Assembly: GCA_045576295.1 (NCBI GenBank)
Contig: JAZNGF010000021.1
Coordinates: forward strand, 1 to 64,000
Length of the DNA: 64,000 bases
Source of the DNA: CAVALG01 sp045576295
GTDB lineage: Bacteria; Bacillota; Clostridia; Oscillospirales; Acutalibacteraceae
Direction: 5' to 3'
Shown here: in pieces, positions 8,620 to 16,329 of the stretch
Layout of the letters: each line of letters begins with the position of its first letter
Numbering within the stretch: position 1 is the stretch's first letter
Position numbers and translations under genes: made by a program
Notes under the pieces: generated by a model
Seen by the model: only the letters and a program-made list of their open reading frames with translations
What the model was told of the DNA's origin: nothing
Databases searched by the model: none

Positions 8620-9079
8620 ATGGTTCATTAGCCGCAGGAAAAGACGGGTTGCCTGCCGCTAAATTTATTACCTTTTTATTCAATTTTTCGGCTAATGTTT
8701 TGAATTTTCCTGCACCTGACAAGTTGTGCTTAACATATGTTACTACAATATCCGAATGGTTTATCATCCATTTGTTGCGATTGTTAATTGCAAATATTTT
8801 AGGTGATTTTTCTATCTCTTCAGGAAACAGGGTGTTTTTATCATGTTTATTTTGGCTATTGTGAATTGGTATATAGGCAAGAACCACCGAGTAGTTTATT
8901 TTGTATATTTTTGAAAGTTCTTTTAATATTTCGCCAACCATAAAATCAAAGTTACCATGATTACCAACATAAAATTCGTTAACCTTCTCTTTCTCTATTA
9001 GGCTTATAATAATATTTTTAAGTTTATCTTTTAAAGCTACAGGGGCATCCCTATGCCCGAAAAATGTGCATGATGACAA
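8618..9079 (-). CDS. SLOG-domain (DUF1273-like) protein
   Basis: A 153-residue protein opening SSCTFFGHRD, with a Rossmann-like pattern and the C-terminal HSDIVVTYVKH and GAGKFKTLAEKLNKKVINL stretches. These fit the SLOG superfamily (DUF1273/YpsA branch), whose members are predicted to bind nucleotide-derived ligands. FYVGNHGNFDFMV corresponds to the usual glycine-rich 'GGAxGxD' region in altered form. Start is TTG at 9079 with GGAGG seven bases upstream. It is transcribed divergently from a small XRE regulator, and three matched palindromes lie between the two genes, so it is probably repressed by that regulator. Biological role unknown. Confidence 0.65.
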   Translation of the reverse strand: MSSCTFFGHRDAPVALKDKLKNIIISLIEKEKVNEFYVGNHGNFDFMVGEILKELSKIYKINYSVVLAYIPIHNSQNKHDKNTLFPEEIEKSPKIFAINNRNKWMINHSDIVVTYVKHNLSGAGKFKTLAEKLNKKVINLAAGNPSFPAANEP

Positions 9080-9093
9080 AACGGCACCTCCAA

Positions 9094-9206
9094 TTTACCC
9101 GCAAACGGGTAAAAACATTTTACCGCTGATTATATTGTTTGTCAACCCGTATACGGGTAAACAGTGCAAAGTTTTCGCTTATTATAATGTTAACCCTTAA
9201 ATGGGT
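9094..9206. promoter_or_regulatory. three evenly spaced ACCC-N6-GGGT operators
   Basis: Three inverted repeats with half-sites ACCC and GGGT separated by six bases: 9097-9110 (extended to an 8-bp arm palindrome, 9094-9113), 9145-9158 (perfect 14-bp palindrome) and 9193-9206. Their centres are 9103.5, 9151.5 and 9199.5, exactly 48 bases apart. They fill the region between the divergent SLOG and XRE genes. A minus-strand TATAAT (9129-9134) and a plus-strand TATAAT (9183-9188) lie between sites. The XRE protein encoded at 9229 is the obvious candidate binder (inference). Confidence 0.8.
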
Positions 9207-9228
9207 AATAGTTATAGTAGGTGTTTTT

Positions 9229-9477
9229 ATGAACTATGCAGAGTTATATGTTAAAAGAATTCGTGATTTATGCGCAAAACGCGGAATATCCATCAACAAA
9301 TTGTCTACTATGAGCGATGTTAAACAATCAACCCTTGACAATATAGTTAGAGGGATTACAAAAAATCCGAAGGCGAAAACGTTGCACAAGCTTGCCATAG
9401 CATTTAATATGACTTTATCGGAATTTCTTGATTTTGATGAACTGAACGATTATTCGTTTGAAGAAAACGATGAGTAA
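9229..9477 (+). CDS. small XRE-family HTH regulator
   Basis: An 82-residue protein made of one cro/CI-type helix-turn-helix. RIRDLCAKRGISINKLSTMS leads into the recognition region SDVKQSTLDNIVRGITKNPKAKTLHKLAIAFNMTLSEFLDF, followed by a short acidic tail. Start ATG 9229 has a GTAGGTG site; an in-frame upstream GTG/TTG extension would run through the operators and is less likely. Probably a repressor of itself and the divergent SLOG gene through the three palindromes upstream. Confidence 0.8.
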   Translation: MNYAELYVKRIRDLCAKRGISINKLSTMSDVKQSTLDNIVRGITKNPKAKTLHKLAIAFNMTLSEFLDFDELNDYSFEENDE

Positions 9478-9480
9478 AAA

Positions 9481-9507
9481 AGCGGAACGGCTGGGGGCCG
9501 TTCCGCT
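9481..9507. terminator. bidirectional intrinsic terminator
   Basis: An 11-bp perfect stem AGCGGAACGGC / GCCGTTCCGCT (9481-9491 with 9497-9507) with a 5-base loop. Five As precede it and Ts follow it. It separates the convergent XRE and AGCS genes. Confidence 0.85.
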
Positions 9508-9515
9508 TTGTGGTT

Positions 9516-10955
9516 TTACTTTAAATGTGGTTTTTTAAAATAATCGTTTGTTTCGCGCGCCACTATGCCGCTAAGAAGTATTAGCGCCACAAGGTTTGGG
9601 AATGCCATAAGCCCGTTGAACACGTCGGCCATGTTCCAAACCGCCGAAACGGTAAGGTAAGGCCCAATTGCAACGGCTAAAATATAGGCAATTTTAAAGG
9701 CGGTGGTGGCGCCCTTTTTGTTGCCGCCAACTAAATATTCAAGGCAACGTTCGGAATAATAGCTCCAGCCAACAATGGTTGTGAAAGCAAAGAACATTAA
9801 ACTCACCGATAATATTATTACGGGTGCACGGCCAATTGATGTTAGGCTTCCTTGCCAGGATTTGGCGGTTATGTCGAAGCCGCCAAGCTGTTCTGCGCCT
9901 GCCGAATTCCAGGCGCCTGTTATTATAATTGTAAGCCCTGTCATGGTGCAGATAACAACCGTGTCGATAAATGTTCCCATCATTGAAACCAGGCCCTGCC
10001 TTACAGGGTAGCGTGTTTTAGCGGCCGCCGATGCAATGGGTGCAGAGCCAAGGCCCGCCTCGTTAGAGAAAATGCCTCTTCCAACGCCCTTTTGAATAAC
10101 CGTTTTAAGGGTAAGCCCCGTAATTGCGCCGCCAACAGCCGAAATATTAAATGCGCTTTTAAAAATAAGTGATATTGCCGCAGGGATAGCTTTTGCGTTG
10201 CAAAGAAGAATTATAACGGCGAAAAGCACATAAACGATCGACATAAAGGGAACAACAATTTCTGAAACCTTGGCAATGCGTTTAACGCCGCCGATTATAA
10301 CAAAAGCGGAAACCACGGTTACGACCACCCCGCAAATAAGCTTTGCAAGGGTAATATCAACCGCTGCCGAGCCGCTTCCAACCGTGAATAGTGTGTTGGA
10401 ATTTTCAAAAATGTTTTGCGCCGCCGATGTTATGCCGTTTATTTGTGTAATGGTGCCAATGCCGAGAAGCCCCGCCAGCACGCCGAAAAGCGCAAACAAT
10501 TTGCCAAGCCATTTCCAGTTGCCGCCAAACCTTTCGTGAAGCCCTGTTTCTATGTAATAAAAAGGGCCGCCCAAAACTTTGCCTTCGGCGCTGTATGTTC
10601 GGTATTTAACCGCCAAAAGCCCTTCGGCATATTTGGTTGCCATTCCTAAAAGCGCCGCCATAACCATCCAAAAAAGCGCGCCCGGTCCTCCTGCCGCAAT
10701 GGCGGTTGCAACGCCAACAATGTTGCCTGTTCCAATGGTTGCCGAAAGCGCCGTGCAAAGCGAACCAAAAGCGCTAACATCGCCCTCGGCGCCGCCTTCG
10801 TTTTTAAACATATATTTAAAACCTTTACCAAAATGCCTGAACTGAACAAGCTTTGTGCGAACGCTTAAAATAACGCCCGTTCCCAAAACTAAAAGTATTA
10901 AACCCCAGCCCCAAACGTGGCTGTTAATGTTAGAAATGATTTCGTTAATATCCAT
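9516..10955 (-). CDS. sodium:alanine symporter family protein (AGCS)
   Basis: A 479-residue membrane protein with about ten transmembrane segments. Family hallmarks are FGSLCTALSATIGTGNIVGVATAI, GPGALFWMVMAALLGMATKYAE, GRGIFSNEAGLGSAPIASAAA and the WSYYSERC stretch, all typical of the alanine or glycine:cation symporter family (AlsT/DagA), which takes up alanine or glycine, or in some cases glutamine, with Na+ or H+. Start ATG 10955 is preceded at 4-9 bases by GGAGGG; an in-frame TTG four codons upstream lies across that site and is rejected. A clean promoter sits 41 bases upstream. Single-gene transcript. Confidence 0.9.
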   Translation of the reverse strand: MDINEIISNINSHVWGWGLILLVLGTGVILSVRTKLVQFRHFGKGFKYMFKNEGGAEGDVSAFGSLCTALSATIGTGNIVGVATAIAAGGPGALFWMVMAALLGMATKYAEGLLAVKYRTYSAEGKVLGGPFYYIETGLHERFGGNWKWLGKLFALFGVLAGLLGIGTITQINGITSAAQNIFENSNTLFTVGSGSAAVDITLAKLICGVVVTVVSAFVIIGGVKRIAKVSEIVVPFMSIVYVLFAVIILLCNAKAIPAAISLIFKSAFNISAVGGAITGLTLKTVIQKGVGRGIFSNEAGLGSAPIASAAAKTRYPVRQGLVSMMGTFIDTVVICTMTGLTIIITGAWNSAGAEQLGGFDITAKSWQGSLTSIGRAPVIILSVSLMFFAFTTIVGWSYYSERCLEYLVGGNKKGATTAFKIAYILAVAIGPYLTVSAVWNMADVFNGLMAFPNLVALILLSGIVARETNDYFKKPHLK

Positions 10956-10995
10956 AAAACCCTCCAAAGAACAAAGCTGTTAATGCAATGGGCAA

Positions 10996-11024
10996 ATTAT
11001 ACCACAAGCGCAATGCGTTTTCAA
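10996..11024 (-). promoter_or_regulatory. sigma-A-type promoter for AGCS gene
   Basis: Minus-strand TTGAAA (11019-11024), 17-base spacer, perfect TATAAT (10996-11001). Confidence 0.8.
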
Positions 11025-11025
11025 T

Positions 11026-11069
11026 AATATATTTAATAGCCCAATAAAATATATTTAATAGCCCAATAA
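11026..11069. repeat. 22-bp perfect tandem duplication
   Basis: Two identical adjacent 22-base units (11026-11047 and 11048-11069, each AATATATTTAATAGCC plus six bases). They lie directly between the AGCS promoter and the pheST T-box promoter. Confidence 0.85.
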
Positions 11070-11077
11070 AAATGTAC

Positions 11078-11106
11078 TTGAAAAAGTGTAAAAACAGTGT
11101 TATATT
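11078..11106 (+). promoter_or_regulatory. sigma-A-type promoter for pheST leader
   Basis: TTGAAA (11078-11083), 17-base spacer, TATATT (11101-11106), leading into the T-box RNA. Confidence 0.75.
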
Positions 11107-11129
11107 ATTTTATGATAGCAAAAATATTG

Positions 11130-11385
11130 ATATAACATAAATGCAGTGATAAAGAAGAGTAGAAATCATTCTGCCACACAGAGATGGTGCGCCGTGGGCT
11201 GAAAGCGCACAGGGTAAGGGGTTTTGAAGTTCACCTTTTGAGCAGCGCAGCGGAACAAACTATTTCGCTTAGCGCCGTTTCCCCCGCGTTAAGGGGCTGA
11301 GTGCCTAGCCTTTGGCTGGGAATTTGGGTGGTACCGCGGAAGTTTATTTTAAGCCTTCGTCCCTTTTGGGGCGAAGCTTTTTTTA
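11130..11385 (+). promoter_or_regulatory. T-box leader RNA (tRNA-Phe responsive)
   Basis: The T-box core AATTTGGGTGGTACCGCGG is at 11321-11339. It is followed by an intrinsic terminator (stem GCCTTCGTCCC / GGGGCGAAGC, 11353-11377) and a T run. Upstream, CAGTGATAAAGAAGAG is the usual 5' start of stem I. A UUC Phe codon at 11230-11232, in GAAGTTCACCTTTTGAG on the 3' side of stem I, is the likely specifier. Uncharged tRNA-Phe should pair with the specifier and the T-box bulge, favour the antiterminator and allow pheS-pheT transcription. The specifier assignment rests on position and downstream gene, not on a computed fold. Confidence 0.93.
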
Positions 11386-11432
11386 TATTTAAAAATCCCG
11401 GCTAAAAACCGGTTAACAGAATGGAGAAGGTT

Positions 11433-12455
11433 ATGAAAACACAGCTTGAACAAATTAAATCACAGGCTATATCCGAGCTTGAAACTGCACCTGACCTTGC
11501 CGCGCTCGACGCTGTTCGCGTTAAGTACCTTGGCAAAAAGGGCGAGCTCACCGCAATACTTAAACAAATGGGCGGCCTTTCGGCAGAAGAGCGGCCTGTA
11601 ATTGGCCAGCTTGCCAACAAAATTCGCGGCGAGATTGAGGCAACCCTTGAAGTGAAACTCCGCGAGCTTGAAGCTAAAGCGTTAAATCAAAAATTAGAAA
11701 ACGAAACACTCGACGTTACAATGCCCGGCAAAACATCTTCAAAAGGTGGGCTTCACCCACTTAGCATTGTGCTTGAAGATATGATCGACATTTTCCGCTC
11801 AATGGGGTTCGACGTTGTTGACGGCCCCGAGGTTGAAACCGATTATTATAACTTCGAGGCTTTAAATGTTCCTGCCGATCACCCCGCGCGCGATATGCAA
11901 GACACCTTCTATTTCGGCGATGGCGTGCTTCTTCGCACCCAAACCTCTGCCGCGCAGATTAGAACAATGGAAACAAGAAAACCGCCTATTAGAATAATTT
12001 GCCCGGGGCGCGTATATAGGGCCGACGAGGTTGATGCAACCCATTCACCCGTTTTCCACCAAATTGAGGGTTTAGTTGTTGATAAGAATATCACAATGTG
12101 TGATTTAAAGGGAACACTTGAGCAGTTTGCCCACGAAATTTACGGCGAAGACACAACCATTCGTTTCCGCCCGTCATTCTTCCCATTCACCGAACCCAGC
12201 GTTGAGGTTGACGTTAGCTGCACCGCCTGCGGCGGAAAGGGCTGCCGCGTTTGCCGCGGTGAAGGCTGGATTGAAATCTTGGGCGCAGGTATGGTTCACC
12301 CAAGGGTGCTTGCAGGCTGCGGAATCGACCCTGAAGAATATTCAGGCTTTGCGTTTGGCATCGGGCTTGACCGCCTTACAACAACCAAATACAAAATCAG
12401 CGATATCCGCCTGCTTTTCGAAAACGATTTAAGATTTTTAGAGCAGTTTAATTAA
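11433..12455 (+). CDS. pheS: phenylalanyl-tRNA synthetase alpha subunit
   Basis: Catalytic alpha subunit of the alpha2beta2 enzyme that charges tRNA-Phe. The N-terminal coiled-coil arm is followed by the class II core: DGPEVETDYYNFEALNVPADHPARD, motif 2 region around FRPSFFPFTEPSVEVDV, a Cys-rich loop (CTACGGKGCRVCRGEGW) and motif 3 in FGIGLDRL. About 340 residues, normal for the family. I choose ATG 11433, since GGAGAAGG (11423-11430) fits it as ribosome binding site; an in-frame ATG four codons earlier overlaps that site. Controlled by the T-box upstream and followed by pheT after 33 bases. Confidence 0.95.
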   Translation: MKTQLEQIKSQAISELETAPDLAALDAVRVKYLGKKGELTAILKQMGGLSAEERPVIGQLANKIRGEIEATLEVKLRELEAKALNQKLENETLDVTMPGKTSSKGGLHPLSIVLEDMIDIFRSMGFDVVDGPEVETDYYNFEALNVPADHPARDMQDTFYFGDGVLLRTQTSAAQIRTMETRKPPIRIICPGRVYRADEVDATHSPVFHQIEGLVVDKNITMCDLKGTLEQFAHEIYGEDTTIRFRPSFFPFTEPSVEVDVSCTACGGKGCRVCRGEGWIEILGAGMVHPRVLAGCGIDPEEYSGFAFGIGLDRLTTTKYKISDIRLLFENDLRFLEQFN

Positions 12456-12488
12456 TCACCCCAAGGTGCTTGAAAGGGAGAACACACA

Positions 12489-14879
12489 ATGAAGGTTTCA
12501 ATAAATTGGCTTAAAAAATATGTTGATATAAATGTTCCCATAGAGGAACTTTGCGACAAAATGGTTATGGCAGGCTTCGAGGTTGAGGGCATAACCGACC
12601 TGTCGAAAACGATGGACAACATTGTTGTTGGTAAAATAACTCACATCGAACCCCACCCCGATTCTGATCATTTGCAGATTTGCCAGATTGACGTTGGCGG
12701 AAGCGAGGGTGACGTGCAAATTATAACAGGCGCGCAAAACGTGTTTGAAGGGGCTTTCGTTCCCGCCGCGCTTCATAATTCACATTTACCTAACGGAATG
12801 CACATTAAAAAAGGCAAGCTCCGCGGGCTTCCAAGCAATGGTATGCTCTGCTCGGGCGAAGAATTATGCCTTAAAGAGGGCGACTACCCCGGCGCCGAGG
12901 TTGACGGCATTTTAATTTTAGCCGAAAACGTTGCCGCCCCCGGAACCGATATGCGCGAGGTTTTAGGCCTTTACGACTATATTGTTGATTTCAAGGTAAC
13001 CGCAAACCGCCCCGACTGCCAGTGCATTTTAGGCCTTGCACGCGAAGCATCGGTTGTATTGGGGACCGAGTTTAGAATGCCACAGCCCGAATATAAAACC
13101 GTTGGTGGCAGTATTGATGATGTTATTTCGGTTGAGGTTAAAAATTTAGATCTTTGCCCAAGATATTATGGCAGGGCTATAAAAAATGTTCGCATAGGCG
13201 AATCACCCGATTGGATGAAACGCGCACTTATCGCCGCAGGTATGAGGCCGATAAACAACATTGTTGACATTACAAACTTTGTAATGCTCGAAACAAACCA
13301 GCCTATGCACGCTTTTGATATGAACTATATCGCAGGGAATAAAATTATTGTTAGAAACGCAGCCGAGGGAGAGAGCATAACCACGCTCGACGGCAAGCAG
13401 CATAACCTCGCCGAAGATATGCTTGTTATTGCCGATGGCGAAAGCCCTTCGTGCATTGCGGGCGTTATGGGCGGAATCGAAAGCGAAATCCACCCCGACA
13501 CAAACGTTGTATTCCTTGAATCGGCTAAATTCCGCCGCGACAGCGTTAGAAAAACCTGCCGCACTTTAGGAATTCGAACCGAAGCGAGCGCGCACTTTGA
13601 GCGCGGGCTTGACATTAACAATGTTGAATATGCTATGAACCGCGCTTTACAGCTCATTTCCGAGCTTGATGCGGCCGATATTATCGACGGTTTTGTTGAT
13701 ATAAACGCGGGGCTGCCGACCGACCGCGAGGTTACAGCCGAAGTTGCAGGCATTAATGCGCTTCTCGGTGTTGAAATTTCGGGCGAAACTATGTGCGATA
13801 TTCTTAATCGCCTTAACATTAAAACCACCCTTAAAGATGGCGTTTTAAACTGCCTTGTTCCCTCAATCCGCGATGACATTGAAGGTAAGGCCGACTTAGC
13901 CGAAGAGGTTATGAGAATTCACGGCTATCACCACATTGTTGGAACCCAGATGACAGGTGCGGTTGTTCGCGGCAAAAAGTTGCCCGAAAGAATTAAATCG
14001 GATAAAATTAAGGCTCTGCTTGCAGGAAACGGTATGTATGAAATTTCAACATATTCCTTTATTGCTAAAAACGCGCCCGATATGTTAATGCTGGCCGAAG
14101 ATGATGCCCGCCGAAACGGTTCTACCATTTTAAACCCCTTGGGCGATGAATACTCGGTTATGAGAACCCAACTGTATACAAGCATGTTAACTGTGCTTTC
14201 AACCAACTATAACCGCAAAATTCCCGCAGCAAGATTTTTTGAAATAAGCAAGGTGTTCAAACCTAAAGCCGATTCTCTGCAGCCCAGTGAAGTTCCCACA
14301 ATGTCGATAGGTATGTACGGCAAGGATGAAGACTTCTTCACCTTAAAGGGCGCAGTTGAAAGCGTTGTTAACCTTTTCTGCAAAGAAACTGAGGTTACAA
14401 GGGCGGCTGAGCCGTTCTTGCACCCGGGAAGGCAGGCCGAGATTGCCGTGAATGGTGAAACAGTTGCCGTATTTGGCGAGGTTCACCCCTTAGTTGCCGA
14501 TAAATTCGGAATCGATGCAAGGGTTTACGTTGCCGAAATTAAAACCGATAAATTATTCGCAGCCGAGGCTGAAACAATAATTTACAAGGCTCTTCCCAAA
14601 TTTCCCGCCGTGCAACGCGACTTGGCGCTTATTTGCGATAAAGACCTTCCCGTGGCCGAAATTGAAAAGGCTATCCGCGCAGGTGCCGGAAACCTTTGCG
14701 AAGAGGTTAAACTGTTCGACGTTTATGCAGGCTCGCAGATTGAAGAAGGCAAGAAGAGCGTTGCCTACAGCGTAACCCTCAGAAACGCTGAATCAACCCT
14801 AACCGATGAACAGGTAAACCGCGCTGTTGACAAGATGATCAAGCGTTTAGAGGCAGTCGGAGCACTCCTTCGCAGATAA
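12489..14879 (+). CDS. pheT: phenylalanyl-tRNA synthetase beta subunit
   Basis: Beta subunit, 796 residues, full length. Domains in order: B1 and an EMAP-type tRNA-binding domain (about 40-150; VVGKITHIEPHPDSDHLQIC), B3/B4 editing domain (about 210-400; EASAHFERGLD), B5 (about 405-480), the class II-like core, and the C-terminal FDX-ACB anticodon-binding domain (KFPAVQRDLALICD to the end). It edits mischarged Tyr-tRNA-Phe and binds the tRNA. ATG at 12489 has an AAGGGAG site. No terminator is obvious between it and the ireB promoter. Confidence 0.96.
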   Translation: MKVSINWLKKYVDINVPIEELCDKMVMAGFEVEGITDLSKTMDNIVVGKITHIEPHPDSDHLQICQIDVGGSEGDVQIITGAQNVFEGAFVPAALHNSHLPNGMHIKKGKLRGLPSNGMLCSGEELCLKEGDYPGAEVDGILILAENVAAPGTDMREVLGLYDYIVDFKVTANRPDCQCILGLAREASVVLGTEFRMPQPEYKTVGGSIDDVISVEVKNLDLCPRYYGRAIKNVRIGESPDWMKRALIAAGMRPINNIVDITNFVMLETNQPMHAFDMNYIAGNKIIVRNAAEGESITTLDGKQHNLAEDMLVIADGESPSCIAGVMGGIESEIHPDTNVVFLESAKFRRDSVRKTCRTLGIRTEASAHFERGLDINNVEYAMNRALQLISELDAADIIDGFVDINAGLPTDREVTAEVAGINALLGVEISGETMCDILNRLNIKTTLKDGVLNCLVPSIRDDIEGKADLAEEVMRIHGYHHIVGTQMTGAVVRGKKLPERIKSDKIKALLAGNGMYEISTYSFIAKNAPDMLMLAEDDARRNGSTILNPLGDEYSVMRTQLYTSMLTVLSTNYNRKIPAARFFEISKVFKPKADSLQPSEVPTMSIGMYGKDEDFFTLKGAVESVVNLFCKETEVTRAAEPFLHPGRQAEIAVNGETVAVFGEVHPLVADKFGIDARVYVAEIKTDKLFAAEAETIIYKALPKFPAVQRDLALICDKDLPVAEIEKAIRAGAGNLCEEVKLFDVYAGSQIEEGKKSVAYSVTLRNAESTLTDEQVNRAVDKMIKRLEAVGALLRR

Positions 14880-14892
14880 AAGAATATTTCTC

Positions 14893-14921
14893 TTGAAATA
14901 AATGCGGCGCTGTTGTAAAAT
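14893..14921 (+). promoter_or_regulatory. sigma-A-type promoter for ireB
   Basis: TTGAAA (14893-14898), 17-base spacer, TAAAAT (14916-14921), 33 bases before the ireB start codon. Confidence 0.6.
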
Positions 14922-14954
14922 ATAAATATAATTGTATGAAAGAGGTGTTATTAA

Positions 14955-15203
14955 GTGGCAAGTGATAGAACAATGACCTTTTCGATAGGTGATGAAAGGG
15001 AACGTGAAATCAGGCGCATTATGCAGGAAGTTTACAATGCATTAAAGGAAAAGGGTTATAACCCTATAAACCAGATTGTGGGTTACATCTTATCTGAAGA
15101 CCCAACCTATATAACAACACATAATAACGCCAGAAGTCTTATCCGTAAGATCGATCGCGACGCATTGCTTCAAAGCCTTGTTCGCAACTATTTAATTGAT
15201 TAA
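14955..15203 (+). CDS. ireB: IreB family regulatory phosphoprotein
   Basis: An 82-residue protein (former DUF965). The stretches MTFSIGDEREREIRRIM, YNPINQIVGYILSEDPTYIT and NNARSLIRKIDRDALL are characteristic. In Enterococcus faecalis the homologue is phosphorylated by the Ser/Thr kinase IreK and controls cephalosporin tolerance; in other Bacillota the role is less clear. Start is GTG at 14955 with an AGAGGTG site. The conserved TMTFS near the N-terminus holds the threonines phosphorylated in the characterised protein. A small conserved gene follows after 19 bases. Confidence 0.9.
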   Translation: MASDRTMTFSIGDEREREIRRIMQEVYNALKEKGYNPINQIVGYILSEDPTYITTHNNARSLIRKIDRDALLQSLVRNYLID

Positions 15204-15222
15204 TTTTAAGGAGGAACCACCT

Positions 15223-15507
15223 TTGCCTGAAAAGTTTTTAACCTACAAAGGCAGGCCGCTCGTTCGTAAAGATGATGTTCTTTACTACGGCAACATGTCT
15301 GACAAATATGTTATTATGCTAACCGTTCAAAGCGGCAAGAAGATAGAAGACCTCGATGTTTCATATAAGGTGCTTGTGCAACTTATGGACACCGACACCG
15401 AGCTTCGCAACCGCGACAGAATAGTTAAAAAGAGCGAAAAACAGGGCCTATATAACGCTATGGATATTGGCGCAATTTGGCTTGAGCGCGCCTTGAAAAA
15501 TTCATAA
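15223..15507 (+). CDS. conserved small hypothetical protein downstream of ireB
   Basis: A 94-residue soluble protein beginning LPEKFLTYKGRPLVRKDD and containing YYGNMSDKYVIML and RDRIVKKSEKQGLYNAMDI. I recognise the pattern as a protein often found beside ireB in Clostridia, without an assigned function. The start is TTG 15223, eight bases after a perfect AAGGAGG. A longer in-frame reading from 15196 would overlap the ireB end and contain that ribosome binding site. Its position suggests co-expression with ireB. Confidence 0.75.
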   Translation: MPEKFLTYKGRPLVRKDDVLYYGNMSDKYVIMLTVQSGKKIEDLDVSYKVLVQLMDTDTELRNRDRIVKKSEKQGLYNAMDIGAIWLERALKNS

Positions 15508-15532
15508 ATAGGGCGCGTGTGAACGCAAATTT

Positions 15533-15561
15533 AGGGGAGTCAACTGTGGTTAGGCTCCCCT
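15533..15561 (+). terminator. intrinsic terminator after ireB operon
   Basis: AGGGGAG (15533-15539) pairs with CTCCCCT (15555-15561), extended inward by AAC/GTT, then a T/A-rich run. Confidence 0.6.
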
Positions 15562-15616
15562 TTAATTAAATAGGGCAAAAAGCCCCCTGTGTTAAATTTA
15601 AAGGAGTTGAGTTTAA

Positions 15617-16315
15617 ATGCCACGTCTTATAGATTTATGCCCTGCTGATATTGATAAATGCCGGGATGAAAATATGCCGCTGTTTATCCCGTTCGGAACG
15701 GTTGAATATCACGGCAGCCAGTTGCCTGTGGGCGCTGATATACTTTTCCCCGAAGCATTGCTTCGTGAAATTGATAAAAGGGCACCGATTATGATAGCGC
15801 CAACCGTAACCTGCTGCCCGAACGGCAACGCAGTGTCGGGCCCCGAGAAATACACCATAGATTTCAGCGTTGATTTGTTTGTTAACTACTGCTGCGAAAT
15901 GTTAAGGGGTTATTTTAAAACGGGATTTCGTCACATAGTGCTGCTTGTGTACCACCAAATCCCCGGAATTACAGCAATGCTAAGGCTTGCTTTAATGAAA
16001 TTAACAATGTATGAGGTTAAAAACGAACTGGGCGACGCTTGGTGGACCAATAATTTAGAGCTGGGCGAGCCTTGGGTAGAGATATACTGTGCGCTTTTAG
16101 ATAAGGATGACTTCAAGGCGCACGGAACACGGCAGGAAACCGAGGCTATGATGGCAGCGGCTTACGACACAGTTAAGATGAACTATTTAACCGATTCAGA
16201 ACCCCATTGGAATGCAGGCGCCGAAAACGCAAGTAAGACCCACGCCGATGAATGCTTTAAAGAAATAGTTGATATGTGGGTTGAAAAGGTAACAAACTGG
16301 AACCCGAAGAAATAA
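15617..16315 (+). CDS. creatininase-family amidohydrolase-like protein
   Basis: A 232-residue protein of the creatininase/MftE family, cytosolic metal-dependent amidohydrolases or peptidases. IPFGTVEYHGSQLPVGADILFP carries the Glu-x-His and Asp metal ligands, and KAHGTRQETEAM matches the HxGExET region. The usual NGHGGN loop is replaced by LVYHQIPGI, which keeps one His but loses the glycine/asparagine cage, so substrate or activity may differ. Start ATG has AAGGAG upstream. It is 14 bases from the GH94 gene and clearly co-transcribed with it, which suggests a role in sugar or glycoconjugate metabolism (inference). Confidence 0.75.
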   Translation: MPRLIDLCPADIDKCRDENMPLFIPFGTVEYHGSQLPVGADILFPEALLREIDKRAPIMIAPTVTCCPNGNAVSGPEKYTIDFSVDLFVNYCCEMLRGYFKTGFRHIVLLVYHQIPGITAMLRLALMKLTMYEVKNELGDAWWTNNLELGEPWVEIYCALLDKDDFKAHGTRQETEAMMAAAYDTVKMNYLTDSEPHWNAGAENASKTHADECFKEIVDMWVEKVTNWNPKK

Positions 16316-16329
16316 GGGAGGAAAACGAA

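Noticed and set aside
8618..9477. Toxin-antitoxin pair
   Set aside because: The genes are divergent, not tandem, and the larger protein has a SLOG-like fold rather than a known toxin fold.
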